A DNA stretch of 64,000 bases from Psychromonas sp. L1A2 (GCF_009828855.1 NZ_WUAG01000002.1:1550001-1614000), one strand, 5' to 3'. Positions 1 through 9,942 are shown, counted from the stretch's first letter. Program-made: numbers and translations. The notes: generated from the letters alone by a model not told the origin.

Positions 1-866
1 CAGCTTTATTAAACGATCAAAATTTAACGATTATTGCGATGCAACAAGGCAAACAAATATTAGCCGTTGCATTAATCAATAATGAAGGTGAATTTGATCA
101 AACAACAAGCGAACAAATCTATCAAGGCAAACGCAGACCTAACGGACATTTAATTGCTCAATCATTAACTTTCCACAGTGGTTTTAAAAATGCAGCTACC
201 CAGTCATTTGCTCGTATTCAACGTATTGCTGTTCAACCAACGTTACAAAAGAAACGATTAGGTAGTCAATTACTACAATGGATAATTAATTGGTCCATTA
301 CACAGCAATTTGATCATTTGAGTGCGAGCTTTGCAGCGAGCGATAATTTATTACAATTTTGGTTACGTCATGAATTACAAGTTCTACGTATTGGAATTCG
401 CAAAGATAAGAGCAGTGGACAACATTCATTCATGGTGAACTTACCTTTAAGCCAACAAGGTAAAGAATTACACCATCAAATACAGACTGATTTCCATAAA
501 CAGGTTAAAGTACAGTTTAGCCGACAGCTTAGACAATTAGATTCATCATTAATTATCGTATTATGGCCGCAAGTTGCATTCGAACAATTGAAAGCATCAA
601 CACAACAAGCGTTATCAGCTTATGTCAATGCGAATCGAAGTTATGACAATGTTGAGTACTTATTAATTGAATTATTATATAGCTCATCATTAGCGACATT
701 AAACAACCAACAACAACGTTGTTTAGTAGAAAAAGTAATTCAAAACCATAGTTGGCAAGAAATAATACAGCAACACCATTTTACTGGACAAAAACAAGCA
801 CAAGCATTCGTAAAAAAATGTATTGATGACTTACTTACGCAACAAATAAGAGAACACACAACATAA
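1..866 (+). CDS. tmcA: tRNA(Met) cytidine acetyltransferase TmcA, C-terminal part (5' end outside window)
   Basis: TmcA uses acetyl-CoA and ATP to form N4-acetylcytidine at the wobble base of elongator tRNA-Met. The reading frame is open from base 3, so the N-terminal and helicase domains lie outside the window and only about 288 residues of a protein of roughly 670 are visible. The visible part begins in the GNAT acetyltransferase domain: a GKRRPNG motif, then a QRIAVQP...RLGSQLL acetyl-CoA-binding region. The TmcA tRNA-binding tail follows. The stop overlaps the rsuA start by one base (TAATG), so the two RNA-modification genes are probably translationally coupled. Confidence 0.9.
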   Translation, partial: ALLNDQNLTIIAMQQGKQILAVALINNEGEFDQTTSEQIYQGKRRPNGHLIAQSLTFHSGFKNAATQSFARIQRIAVQPTLQKKRLGSQLLQWIINWSITQQFDHLSASFAASDNLLQFWLRHELQVLRIGIRKDKSSGQHSFMVNLPLSQQGKELHHQIQTDFHKQVKVQFSRQLRQLDSSLIIVLWPQVAFEQLKASTQQALSAYVNANRSYDNVEYLLIELLYSSSLATLNNQQQRCLVEKVIQNHSWQEIIQQHHFTGQKQAQAFVKKCIDDLLTQQIREHTT

Positions 867-1558
867 TGAGACTCGACAAATTTATCTGTGAATCAACAGA
901 ATTGACACGTAGCGAAGCAAAGAGTGCTATTCGTAAAGGTTTAATCAGCAATCAGGCTGGCACATTACGTAGTGGTTCTTACAAAATCGTTGCTGACGAT
1001 ATTATTGAATTTAAAGGTCAGGTAATCACAACGCGAGGATTTCGCTATATTATGCTTAATAAACCAGCTGGTTTTATTAGCTCGAATGTTGATGAGCAAA
1101 TGCCTAGTTTATTAAACCTTATCGATATAGAGAAAAAACAAAACGTATTTATCGCAGGTCGTTTAGATGCAGATACAACAGGCTTAATTTTAATCACAGA
1201 TGATGGCCAATGGTCACATCAAGTAACGAGCCCACGTAAGAAGTGTGAAAAGCGTTACCGTATCTCTTTACAAGACCCAATCAGTGACGATGCAATCGCA
1301 CTTTTTTCTGAGGGTATTCAACTTAAAAGTGAAAGCCAAGCTTGTTTACCTGCAAAATTAGAAGTATTAAGTGAAAAAGAAGTACTATTAACGATTAGTG
1401 AAGGTAAATACCATCAAGTGAAACGTATGTTTGCTGCAGTAGGTAACTATGTAACTAAACTGCATAGAGAGCAAATAGGTGACGTCGAATTAGACCATAA
1501 CCTAGCCTTAGGAGAATCGCGCTTTTTAACGGAGCAAGAGGTCAATGGATTCAAATAA
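866..1558 (+). CDS. rsuA: 16S rRNA pseudouridine(516) synthase RsuA
   Basis: The 230-residue protein has an S4 RNA-binding domain at about residues 1-55 (MRLDKFICES start) followed by the RsuA/RluB-type catalytic domain. The catalytic Asp lies in GRLDADTTGL at about residue 100, and the family motifs LNKPAGF and EGKYHQVKRMF are present. Length and the TDDGQWSH and HREQIGD segments match E. coli RsuA more closely than RluB, RluE or RluF. RsuA makes the single pseudouridine at position 516 of 16S rRNA during 30S assembly. It overlaps tmcA by one base and the next gene by 14 bases, suggesting one transcript. Confidence 0.9.
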   Translation: MRLDKFICESTELTRSEAKSAIRKGLISNQAGTLRSGSYKIVADDIIEFKGQVITTRGFRYIMLNKPAGFISSNVDEQMPSLLNLIDIEKKQNVFIAGRLDADTTGLILITDDGQWSHQVTSPRKKCEKRYRISLQDPISDDAIALFSEGIQLKSESQACLPAKLEVLSEKEVLLTISEGKYHQVKRMFAAVGNYVTKLHREQIGDVELDHNLALGESRFLTEQEVNGFK

Positions 1559-1868
1559 ATCATTTAATCAACAATGTTACGACTTACTTCGTCAAATACC
1601 AACAGGTAAAGTTGTAACCTATGCAGATATTGCTCATCAGCTTGGTGGTAAAGCCTATCAAGCAGTGGGCAATGCGATGGCAAAAAATCCAGATGTAATC
1701 ATCGTGCCATGCCATCGAGTGGTCAATAGCAATGGCAACATCGGAAAGTTTGCATTAGGCACAGATAAGAAAATAGCCCTTCTAAAACAAGAAGGCATTA
1801 TTATTAATACTGATACAGTGAATCCAAAAGTAGTTAATTTAAATAAACAACGTCATACATTTAAGTAA
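1545..1868 (+). CDS. Short MGMT/Ogt-fold DNA alkyl-repair protein with PCHR cysteine
   Basis: This 107-residue protein consists of just the C-terminal DNA-binding domain of O6-alkylguanine-DNA alkyltransferases. The family acceptor motif PCHRVV is present (Cys56), so it is not a standard Atl protein, in which Trp replaces the Cys. The helix-turn-helix segment reads KVVTYADIAHQLGG. At the position of the DNA-base-flipping arginine finger (the RAVG motif of MGMT) the sequence reads QAVG, so Arg is replaced by Gln. It overlaps rsuA by 14 bases. It may be a reduced alkyltransferase or a lesion-sensing protein; activity cannot be judged from sequence. Confidence 0.8.
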   Translation: MDSNKSFNQQCYDLLRQIPTGKVVTYADIAHQLGGKAYQAVGNAMAKNPDVIIVPCHRVVNSNGNIGKFALGTDKKIALLKQEGIIINTDTVNPKVVNLNKQRHTFK

Positions 1869-2028
1869 GTCTCGGCATTTACCTATATTAGTAAATTTAG
1901 CTACATTAGTAATATTTAACAGCATTAATAATAAAGCACAGCAATAACGTTAAAAAGGAAGGTATTGAATGAGATAACAATACCTCTCTTTAAACGTCTT
2001 CTAAAAATAATTCCTTATGCTTCAAATA

Positions 2029-3918
2029 CTACTGTTCTGGTGCGACTGGATAAATCCCCTCTTCCAACCACTGATACTGATTACTCAAAATATCGTCCGC
2101 TATTGTTTTTGCCGTTACTCGTTGAGGAGTTGATAATGCTTTAAAATGCCCTTCTATTCTTTCTGATGCTAATACGCAATGATGATCTGCTAATGAAATG
2201 GCATTCGCATTACCTGCTTTTGCTTGGCTTTTAGCATAAGAGCAAGCCACTGACATGGCAAATATTTCACAACCGATGGTCATAAGGTGCCCTAATGTTT
2301 CTTGGCGTAATTCTAGCTTTTCTCGATGTACCAACATTTGCTCAAACAATACTCTCGCTAAGCGATGTGAAGTACGCTGACAATAATTAATGTGTTCGAC
2401 TAGTTTTCCACTATGTGTAAATTGTTCAATAAACTCTTTATTGATAATTTGCGAAGGATACCAAGAAGCATATTCTTTAAAAAGTTTAAATGCAGCACTA
2501 CGTTTGGTCGTAAAATCAGCATCAGGTTTAATTAAATCAGAAGCTAAAGATAAGTGTGTATCTAACGCTTCTCGGCTTAAAAATAATTCCATTACATCTG
2601 TTGTGCCTTCAATAATACGATTAATACGGCAATCACGTAACATACGCTCTACTGGGAAAGGTAATTCACCACGTGCTTTTAATGAACTGGCTTTTTCATA
2701 CCCCCTGCCACCAAACATTTGTACCGTCTCATCCATCACACTCCACGCCATTTCACTACAAAATAACTTGGCCATGGCAGCTTCCATGCGAATATCAACA
2801 TCACCTTTGTCCGCCATAAAACTAGTTACCCAAGTAACGGCTTCCATAGCAAAAGTTGTTGATGCGATATAAGCAATACGATTTGAGCCTTTTTCATGTT
2901 TTGCAATAGGCGATCCCCATTGCACACGCTTACCTCCCCAACGACGAGTCATATTAAGACATTGTTTTGCCATACCCGTGCTAGCCGCAGGAATCGTTAA
3001 ACGACCCGTGTTTAACGTCGCTAATGCGATTTTTAAACCTTGGCCTTCTTCTAAAATTCTATCTTCAATAGGCACCTCTACATCTTTAAACTCAATCAAA
3101 CCATTTTGAATGCCACGTATCCCCATAAAATCACAACGATGCTTGATGTTAATCCCCGGGCTTTGGCCTTTCACGATAAAAGCTGAAATTTGCTTAACCT
3201 CTTTATCTCCAATAATTTTAGGCGCGGTACAGGCCATCACCACTAAATAATCTGCGATGAGGCCATTAGTACACCAAAGTTTTTCACCATTGATAAGATA
3301 ATGTGTGCCGGCTGCATTTAAGGTTGCAGTTGTTTCCATTTGAGCGGGATCGGAGCCAACACTTGGTTCTGTCAATGCAAAGGCAGAAATAGCACCATCT
3401 TTAAATAATGGTAGAAATCGTTGTTTTTGATCGTCTGTACCAAATAACTTAATAGGCTGCGGCACACCAATGCTTTGATGGGCAGAAACAAGTACAGCAG
3501 TTGAACCACAATGACTGGCGATCGTCATAAGGACACGATTATAGTTAACTTGTGATAATCCTAAGCCACCATATTCTTTAGGTATCTTCATCGAAAAAAC
3601 ACCGACTTTAGCGAGGGCTTGCATTGCTGCAGTGGGGATAGTGCGAGTTTCATCCACTAAATCAGCATCTAAGGTCTCAGCGAGTACAACTCCCACTTCT
3701 TTTACTAACTGGTCTCCTACGAACTTATCTTCTTTACTTTGCTCAGGAAAAGGGAAAATAGCATCAGATTTAAACTCCCCCATGAATAAAGATTTTGCAA
3801 AACTTGGGTGTTCCCACACTGAATCACGTGCAGCTTCGGTAAGGTTCAACGATGATGCTTTCTCATCGCTCATTTTAGACGTATCAATCACTACTTTTTT
3901 GTCTTCAGGAAAACTCAT
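2029..3918 (-). CDS. Acyl-CoA dehydrogenase, VLCAD/ACAD9-like
   Basis: FAD-dependent enzyme of the first beta-oxidation step. At 629 residues it is longer than the usual 380-400-residue dehydrogenases because of a C-terminal extension like that of mitochondrial VLCAD/ACAD9, and it is much shorter than E. coli FadE. Motifs visible are FALTEPSVGSDP (FAD/substrate region), the GGRGYEK segment, and RIIEGTTDVMELF, which carries the expected catalytic Glu. A GGAG ribosome-binding site lies 7 bases before the ATG. It is the last gene of a minus-strand fadI-fadJ-acd operon, 48 bases after fadJ, so the cluster covers the complete beta-oxidation cycle. Confidence 0.9.
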   Translation of the reverse strand: MSFPEDKKVVIDTSKMSDEKASSLNLTEAARDSVWEHPSFAKSLFMGEFKSDAIFPFPEQSKEDKFVGDQLVKEVGVVLAETLDADLVDETRTIPTAAMQALAKVGVFSMKIPKEYGGLGLSQVNYNRVLMTIASHCGSTAVLVSAHQSIGVPQPIKLFGTDDQKQRFLPLFKDGAISAFALTEPSVGSDPAQMETTATLNAAGTHYLINGEKLWCTNGLIADYLVVMACTAPKIIGDKEVKQISAFIVKGQSPGINIKHRCDFMGIRGIQNGLIEFKDVEVPIEDRILEEGQGLKIALATLNTGRLTIPAASTGMAKQCLNMTRRWGGKRVQWGSPIAKHEKGSNRIAYIASTTFAMEAVTWVTSFMADKGDVDIRMEAAMAKLFCSEMAWSVMDETVQMFGGRGYEKASSLKARGELPFPVERMLRDCRINRIIEGTTDVMELFLSREALDTHLSLASDLIKPDADFTTKRSAAFKLFKEYASWYPSQIINKEFIEQFTHSGKLVEHINYCQRTSHRLARVLFEQMLVHREKLELRQETLGHLMTIGCEIFAMSVACSYAKSQAKAGNANAISLADHHCVLASERIEGHFKALSTPQRVTAKTIADDILSNQYQWLEEGIYPVAPEQ

Positions 3919-3966
3919 AACAGCTCCTTATTTAAATAGTTAAATTAGTCACTCTTTCAATTCTTA

Positions 3967-6096
3967 TTAATAAAAACTACGCTGTTCATCTGCACACTTC
4001 TGTAAATAAGGCGAAACTTGATAACGAATACCCACTTGTTGTTGTAATTTATCTAATCGTTGCACAACTTCTTTACAGCCAATACTATCGGCCCAACGAC
4101 ACAAACCTCCTCGCCAAGCAGGGAACCCAGTTCCCATGATCATTGCTAAATCGAGCTGTCCAGCATTTTCGACAATTCCTTCATCAATACAATGTGCCGC
4201 TTCATTGACCATCACTAGCATTAAACGGTCAATAATATCTTGGTCACTAAAGTCTTTGCTACTTGCAACACAGCCAGCTTGATACAACAACTGGTTCACT
4301 TCGACTTCTTTATTTTTATAATGATAAAAACCACGCCCACCTTTTTTACCTAAAAGTTTTAAGGCCCCATAAATATGCTCTAAAATAGGTGCAACCGCCA
4401 TCCGCTCTCCAAAACCAGCTTCTAAAATAGCAGCTACTTTATAACCAACATCTATACCTACTTCATCAGCTAACTGAAAAGGTCCCATCGGCATACCAAA
4501 TGTAGTGATTGCAGAATCAACTTTTTCAATGTCAGCTCCTTCTTGTAATAAATAAGCGGCTTCATTTAAATAAGGCAATAAAATACGATTAACTAAAAAA
4601 CCAGGACAATCATTAACCACAATAGGCACTTTCCCCCAGGCTTTACTGATCGCAACAGCTTTAGCAATCGTCTCTTCACTGGTTTGCTCACCTCTAATAA
4701 TTTCTACTAATGGCATACGATTAACAGGATTAAAAAAATGCATACCACAAAATTGTGAGGGGCGAGTTAACACGGAGGCCATCTCTGTTACTGATAACGC
4801 GGACGTATTGGTACATAGCAAACTACTTTCTGGTAAAACTGCTTCAGCCTCTTTCAATACTTGCTTTTTAACCTGCATAACCTCAACAACCGCTTCAATA
4901 GCAATTTGAGCATGGTTAAATCCCGTATAATCGAGAGAAGCCCCAATACTATTAATCGCAGTATCGATTCCTGCTTGTTTAATTCGACGGCGTTTTTTAA
5001 GTTGATTAAAATAATCAGCGGCTTGTTGATAACCTAATTGAATAGATTCCCAGTTAATATCTTTTATACGAACCAATAACCCTTTAGAACTCATTAACCA
5101 AGCAATTCCTCCTCCCATAATGCCAGCTCCTAAAACAGCACCGGAAGAGGGTAACGTTTCAGGCTGTGGATAACGTTCTCTTTGCTCCTTTTTAACTTGT
5201 TCGTTAAGGAAAAATAACGAAATAAGATTTTTACAGACATCTGTAGACGCTAAGTTAGAAAAAGCACTAAGCTCTCGTTGAATACCCTCTTCAAAATTGC
5301 ACTTTTTACGGTAAACCTCCAAAACAGCTAATGGTGCAGGGTATAAACCTTTAGTTGTTTTCATGACATTCTGATGGGCTTTTTTCAAAATATATAAACG
5401 CGCTAAATGCGAGTCCATTGCAGCCGCCATTGTTTTTTGTGCAATACTTTTAGGCTCTCTCCTGCTAAGCAAGCTTTCTTGAAAGCGAGTCTCTCTCAAA
5501 TCTTCTAAAAATTGATCTATTTGTTGTTCAAGCTGTATAGATGAAATAACTTTATCGACCAACTTAATACGATAAGCTTTTGCTGCGGGTAATAGCTTAC
5601 CAGGTAGGATCATGGCTAATGCTTCAGGTAAACCGACTAAACGAGGTAAACGCTGTGTACCGCCCCACCCAGGAATAATACCTAACTTAACTTCAGGTAA
5701 ACCTATCTTAGTCTTTGGGTTATCGGTAGCTAAGCGGAAATTACATGCTAATGCGAGCTCACAACCACCGCCAACGCAGGCTCCATCAATAATAGCGACG
5801 GTTGTTTGTGGCAATAGTTCAAGGGCTTTAAAAATTTTTAATCCTTGTTGTGCTTTCTCTTTTGCCATTTCAATACTATCTATTTTCTGTAGCTCCTCGA
5901 TAGCCGCACCCGCAATAAAGATATCTTTTTTAGCACTCTCAAAACTCACCACCTTTTGTGGGGCAGTTTCGATATCTTTAATAACATCAAACAACTCTTT
6001 CATTAGTTGAGCTGAAAGCTTATTTATAGCCTGATCTTGATAATCAAACGTAACTCGAATTAACCAATCATTCTTTTGTATTTGAATGTGTTTCAT
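3967..6096 (-). CDS. fadJ: Fused enoyl-CoA hydratase/3-hydroxyacyl-CoA dehydrogenase (FadJ-like alpha subunit)
   Basis: A 709-residue bifunctional beta-oxidation enzyme. The N-terminal crotonase domain has GACVGGGCELALA and PEVKLGIIPGWGG with the two catalytic Glu residues. The NAD-binding domain begins at LGAGIMGGGIAW, and the dehydrogenase catalytic His is in GMHFFNPVNRMP. The ATG at 6096 was chosen because GGAGG lies 7 bases upstream and the codon overlaps the fadI stop (TAATG); an upstream ATG at 6144 would put 16 atypical residues (MHRWWSRR...) in front and deep inside fadI. The pairing with a FadI-length thiolase suggests FadJ rather than FadB, but the two are hard to separate by eye. 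Confidence 0.87.
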   Translation of the reverse strand: MKHIQIQKNDWLIRVTFDYQDQAINKLSAQLMKELFDVIKDIETAPQKVVSFESAKKDIFIAGAAIEELQKIDSIEMAKEKAQQGLKIFKALELLPQTTVAIIDGACVGGGCELALACNFRLATDNPKTKIGLPEVKLGIIPGWGGTQRLPRLVGLPEALAMILPGKLLPAAKAYRIKLVDKVISSIQLEQQIDQFLEDLRETRFQESLLSRREPKSIAQKTMAAAMDSHLARLYILKKAHQNVMKTTKGLYPAPLAVLEVYRKKCNFEEGIQRELSAFSNLASTDVCKNLISLFFLNEQVKKEQRERYPQPETLPSSGAVLGAGIMGGGIAWLMSSKGLLVRIKDINWESIQLGYQQAADYFNQLKKRRRIKQAGIDTAINSIGASLDYTGFNHAQIAIEAVVEVMQVKKQVLKEAEAVLPESSLLCTNTSALSVTEMASVLTRPSQFCGMHFFNPVNRMPLVEIIRGEQTSEETIAKAVAISKAWGKVPIVVNDCPGFLVNRILLPYLNEAAYLLQEGADIEKVDSAITTFGMPMGPFQLADEVGIDVGYKVAAILEAGFGERMAVAPILEHIYGALKLLGKKGGRGFYHYKNKEVEVNQLLYQAGCVASSKDFSDQDIIDRLMLVMVNEAAHCIDEGIVENAGQLDLAMIMGTGFPAWRGGLCRWADSIGCKEVVQRLDKLQQQVGIRYQVSPYLQKCADEQRSFY

Positions 6097-7385
6097 TATT
6101 CGACCTCCAATACTAATGCAGCGCCTTGACCACCACCGATGCATAAAGTCGCTAAACCACGCTGTAAACCTTGGCGTCTTAGTTCATGTAATAAGGTTAA
6201 TATTAAGCGCCCACCCGTTGCACCAACAGGATGACCTAATGCAATCGCACCACCATTAACATTTAACTTGCTTGGGTCTAATTCACCAATAGCTTGCGAT
6301 GACTGTAAATACTGTTGAGCAAATGATTTACTTGCGAAAGCATACTGATTAGCAATCACTTGAGCTGCAAAAGCCTCATTCAATTCTACTAGGTCAAAAT
6401 CACTTATTGCTAAACCTGACTTTTGTAATAATTTAGCTGTCGCATAAACAGGGCCTAACCCCATGCGACTACCTTCCAAGCCTGCATAACTATAATCTGT
6501 TAAATAACCTAATGGCGTTAACCCCATTTCTTTTGCTTTAGATTCCGACATTACCGTCAAGGCAACAGCGCCATCAGTAATTGGACATGCATTCCCAACG
6601 GTCACACTGCCCGCTAAGCGATCGAAATAAGGACGAAGCTTCGCCAAACTAGCCAACGTTTGATCTTCACGTGGACCATTATCTAAATGTTGAATATGTT
6701 GGTATTTAGGTGCGACAGCAATGCTGATTATTTCATCTTCAAACTTACCTGCTTGCTGTGCTTTAATCGCTTGTTGATGACTATTTAAAGCAAACTGATC
6801 TTGTTGTTCTCGAGTAATGCCAAACTCACGGGTTAATACTTCCGCTGTTTCGCCCATATTCAAGCCACAAACGGGATCGGTTAAGCCTAGTTCAATACCA
6901 ATGATTGGTTTTAGAAAAGGTAAGCGAAATTGAGAAAGTACTTTGAGTTTAGCGACCGGCGTTTTTGCTTGCATCATATGCATAAAAAACTGAGTCATTT
7001 GCGGGCTGTACAATAAAGGAATGCTGGACATCGACTCGCTACCACCAACCAATGCAGTTTCAATTTCCCCTGCAAATATTTTATTCGCAGCCGTTGTCAT
7101 TGCTTCCATACCCGACGCACAGTTTCGGTTCACTGTATAAGCGCAAGTACTAGTAGGAAACCCACCTTGTAATGCAATTACTCGAGCGATATTAGCAGCA
7201 TGGCCAGGCTGTGCAACGTTGCCTATAATCACCTCATCTATGTCATGGTAATCAAGTACAGAACGCGCCATTAGTTCTCTAACAACCACTGCGCCTAATT
7301 GATCAGCCTGCATTGTTTTAAACGTTGAACCTGCTTTACAAAATGGACTACGCCCACCCTCTATTATTGCTAGTCTTTCTTTCAT
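6096..7385 (-). CDS. fadI: 3-ketoacyl-CoA thiolase (FadI-like beta subunit)
   Basis: Thiolase of 429 residues, close to FadI (about 436) and longer than FadA (about 387). The nucleophilic Cys is in NRNCASGMEA (about residue 89), the catalytic His in GGAIALGHPVGATGG, and the second Cys in LCIGGGQGAA. It cleaves 3-ketoacyl-CoA to acetyl-CoA and a shortened acyl-CoA in complex with FadJ. GGAGG lies 7 bases before the ATG. It is first in the fadI-fadJ-acd operon; I could not recognise a FadR operator upstream. Confidence 0.9.
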   Translation of the reverse strand: MKERLAIIEGGRSPFCKAGSTFKTMQADQLGAVVVRELMARSVLDYHDIDEVIIGNVAQPGHAANIARVIALQGGFPTSTCAYTVNRNCASGMEAMTTAANKIFAGEIETALVGGSESMSSIPLLYSPQMTQFFMHMMQAKTPVAKLKVLSQFRLPFLKPIIGIELGLTDPVCGLNMGETAEVLTREFGITREQQDQFALNSHQQAIKAQQAGKFEDEIISIAVAPKYQHIQHLDNGPREDQTLASLAKLRPYFDRLAGSVTVGNACPITDGAVALTVMSESKAKEMGLTPLGYLTDYSYAGLEGSRMGLGPVYATAKLLQKSGLAISDFDLVELNEAFAAQVIANQYAFASKSFAQQYLQSSQAIGELDPSKLNVNGGAIALGHPVGATGGRLILTLLHELRRQGLQRGLATLCIGGGQGAALVLEVE

Positions 7386-7699
7386 TAACCACCTCCAACA
7401 TCGTAACGATGTCCATTAGTAATGAGCAAAAACAATAAAAATCTCCCCTAAAATAGCTTATTAAACTAATGCTTAAATTAAGCGATCGGCGAAAAATCAA
7501 TTATTTACAGTGAATTAAAAAGTACGAAAGAAAATGAACATCATAATGTTGTGAGGGTTGAGTATTCTATGATTCTTTTTCTACATCACTTAAAAATACA
7601 CATTTTAATCAGTATAGAGTTGCTTTATTTTTGAGCAAGTGAAATAAAAATAACCCTATTGGATTCGCGATGAGCATCGCAGAAATTGTAGATAAAACA

Positions 7700-7736
7700 A
7701 GCGATCAAGCAATCTTAAATAGATAATTTGATCGCT
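7700..7736 (-). terminator. Possible terminator hairpin downstream of the 7802-9004 gene
   Basis: AGCGATCAA and TTGATCGCT form a 9-bp perfect stem around a 19-base loop. Read on the minus strand it is followed by TTGTTTTATC, a weak U-rich tail, and it lies about 65 bases past the stop of the methyltransferase gene. A second small palindrome (GCGATG-AG-CATCGC) is at 7668-7681. The rest of the 7386-7801 gap shows no gene. Confidence 0.4.
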
Positions 7737-7801
7737 ATATTTGAAAATTTCAAATCAGAAAAGGAAGCATTAAAGTACTTTAATTAGAATGAAAATTGTA
7801 A

Positions 7802-9004
7802 TTAATCTTGCACTACACTTTCTTTTAGCAAGCTTTCTAAACAATGATCTGTAATGCCATAATACGCTTTAATATTAGCAATTTGAGTCAACGTTTTAGC
7901 TTGTTCTTTAGGGTTTATTTTGGCTTTTTTTACTGCCAAGATCATCTTATTCTTATTCGTATGTTCTAGGCTAATAAACTCAAATACTTTAGTGCTATAG
8001 CCATTGGCTTCTAACAATAACGCACGCAACGAATCCGTCACCATTTCAGCTTGTTGACCTAAATGAACGCCGTATTGCAACATTGGCTGGAATAATTCCG
8101 GGCTTTGCATCTGTGGACGAATTTGCTTATGACAACAAGGTGAGCACATGATGATGCTTGCATTCGCACGAATACCATAATGAATCGCATAGTCAGTAGC
8201 GACATCACAAGCATGTAATGCAATCATCACATCAGTTTGTTTTGGCGCATGAGTTTTGACATCACCACAAACAAAATCTAAACCTTGATGATCTAAAGTA
8301 GATGCGGTTTCATTACATAAATCAGCTAATGCTTGGCGTAACTCCACTCCCGTCACTTGCGCGTCATTTTTTAAGGTATGGCGAAGGTAATCATGAATAG
8401 CAAAAGTTAGATAACCTTTACCAGAACCAAAATCGACCACATTAAGTGGTGTTGTTTTATCATGCGGGGAAACATCCAATGCTTGGCTAAACACCTCAAT
8501 AAACTTATTGATTTGCTTCCACTTATTAGACATAGCAGGGATCAGTTTTTGCTGTTTATCTGTCACCTTTAATGCCGTTAAAAATGGACGTTGTATATCA
8601 ACAAAACGATTCTTTTCACGGTTATGAGTTGCGACAGCAGTTTGTTGTTTTTTTGCTTGATGTTGTGAGATTTTCAATTTACCTTTTTTACTAAATTCGA
8701 TCTGCACTTCTGCATCTAATAACGTTAAATAAGCACTTTTAAAGTCCTCACCGACTAACGATTTAATTTCAGACAATGCCAACTTATAACTATAGTTTTT
8801 AGTAATATGATTGGTTTGATGCTCATATACAAAACTAAGTACCGCTTCATTTTGTAAAGTAATAGGACGAATAGCAACACGGTTTAAACTCTTATCTGCA
8901 CCTCTATATTTACTTAATAACAGTTTAACGACCTGATTATTTTCAATACTTTTTGATAACAATACATAAAAGTCTTCAATGGTATTAAGCGTAGCTTCTG
9001 ACAT
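7802..9004 (-). CDS. Class I SAM-dependent methyltransferase, METTL25-like (Methyltransf_32)
   Basis: A 400-residue protein with an N-terminal region of unknown fold (about 1-165) and a C-terminal Rossmann-type methyltransferase domain. The SAM-binding loop is VVDFGSGKGYLTFAIHDYL, the acidic strand is VTGVELR, and the conserved ALHACDVATD and CSPCCHKQ motifs are typical of the Methyltransf_32 group that includes eukaryotic METTL25/Rrg1 proteins. The CCH cluster could be a metal site. The substrate is unknown; a nucleic-acid substrate is possible but not shown. It has its own upstream gap and appears monocistronic. Confidence 0.75.
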   Translation of the reverse strand: MSEATLNTIEDFYVLLSKSIENNQVVKLLLSKYRGADKSLNRVAIRPITLQNEAVLSFVYEHQTNHITKNYSYKLALSEIKSLVGEDFKSAYLTLLDAEVQIEFSKKGKLKISQHQAKKQQTAVATHNREKNRFVDIQRPFLTALKVTDKQQKLIPAMSNKWKQINKFIEVFSQALDVSPHDKTTPLNVVDFGSGKGYLTFAIHDYLRHTLKNDAQVTGVELRQALADLCNETASTLDHQGLDFVCGDVKTHAPKQTDVMIALHACDVATDYAIHYGIRANASIIMCSPCCHKQIRPQMQSPELFQPMLQYGVHLGQQAEMVTDSLRALLLEANGYSTKVFEFISLEHTNKNKMILAVKKAKINPKEQAKTLTQIANIKAYYGITDHCLESLLKESVVQD

Positions 9005-9153
9005 AGTAGTTTCCGAGATAGTCTAAAATAAAATAACGAAACGCATTCTAACAGTTAAGCTATCTGAATAAACGTGCAATTTAGTGATAGCAGGAGAAAC
9101 ACAACCGCAGTATAAAAGGTTTACCCTCTTCTCTAAGTCACCTTTACAAATAT

Positions 9154-9690
9154 TTAATCATTTTCATCAAGTGAAGTATGGCCTTTTTTTAAGTGTACAA
9201 AATCCACTAAATCATCTGATGATACTTGATACGCTTGCCCAAACCCTTTAACAAATAATCCTTGCTCAGTTTTTAACTGAATCAAATGAAAGTCACCAAG
9301 TTGAGTCAACAACTCAGCGGTATTGCCTAACCTTTCAATCATCAAAGGGATTATTTCAGACCATTTTTCAGTTTCACGTGAAACTATCTGCGCATGTGCA
9401 TCAAAAGTTAGCCGCTTTCTTGCATACACATTCTTTGCGTCCAACTCATCTTCAATTATCATTAAAGAAACGGCTGGATTAGCGAATATATTTTGAGTAT
9501 GTCGAGCCATTTCTGAAATTAAAACGTAATAACCATCTACATCGTAAACAAATGGCGCATAACTATTATTAGGTCGCCCATTAGCATCAACTGTGGCTAG
9601 CTGTAATGTTCTCTTATTGTCCATAAAAGCACGAATTTCTGGCTCTAACTGGTCACGTAGAGGTTGTTGTTTGATTGAAGACTCTCCCAT
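9154..9690 (-). CDS. hutZ: Heme utilisation protein, HutZ/HugZ family
   Basis: A 178-residue single-domain protein of the pyridoxamine-phosphate-oxidase-like split barrel, matching V. cholerae HutZ in length. Visible features are LATVDANGRPNNSYAPFVYD at the start of the barrel and the C-terminal VKGFGQAYQV segment, where HutZ/HugZ proteins bind heme. HutZ takes part in breaking down imported heme to release iron in the cytoplasm. An AGGA motif precedes the ATG by 7 bases. It is transcribed away from tonB-exbB-exbD, as in vibrios, but the usual hutW and hutX partners are absent here. Confidence 0.82.
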   Translation of the reverse strand: MGESSIKQQPLRDQLEPEIRAFMDNKRTLQLATVDANGRPNNSYAPFVYDVDGYYVLISEMARHTQNIFANPAVSLMIIEDELDAKNVYARKRLTFDAHAQIVSRETEKWSEIIPLMIERLGNTAELLTQLGDFHLIQLKTEQGLFVKGFGQAYQVSSDDLVDFVHLKKGHTSLDEND

Positions 9691-9927
9691 TGCTATTCCT
9701 TATTATTTAAAGATTAAAGCCTATATAGTTTTAGATTTAAAGTTAAAATTTCCAGTTAAAAATCAAGCTCATTTAATCATAATGTAAGAGGTAATAGTCC
9801 GCCTATATTAGTAAAGTCTCTTTAATTCAAAAAAAAAAGAAGATGAATTATCTTTATAGAGAGTAAAAACCATCACCTTAGACAAAAAGATAATGTAAAT
9901 GATAATTGATCTCATAATTGAATTAGT

Positions 9928-9942
9928 TGATAATAAGTATCG
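9928..9942. promoter_or_regulatory. Fur-box-like site upstream of tonB
   Basis: TGATAAT-A-AGTATCG matches the 7-1-7 Fur consensus (TGATAAT-N-ATTATCA) at 12 of 14 positions. A weaker partial match (TGATAATTGATCTCA, 11 of 14) lies at 9900-9914. Both sit in the hutZ/tonB divergent region, about 40-80 bases before the tonB ATG, where iron control is expected. Confidence 0.55.

Noticed and set aside
6097-6144. Extended start of fadJ at 6144
   Set aside because: It lies inside fadI, has no family similarity, and the ATG at 6096 has a good ribosome-binding site and couples to the fadI stop.
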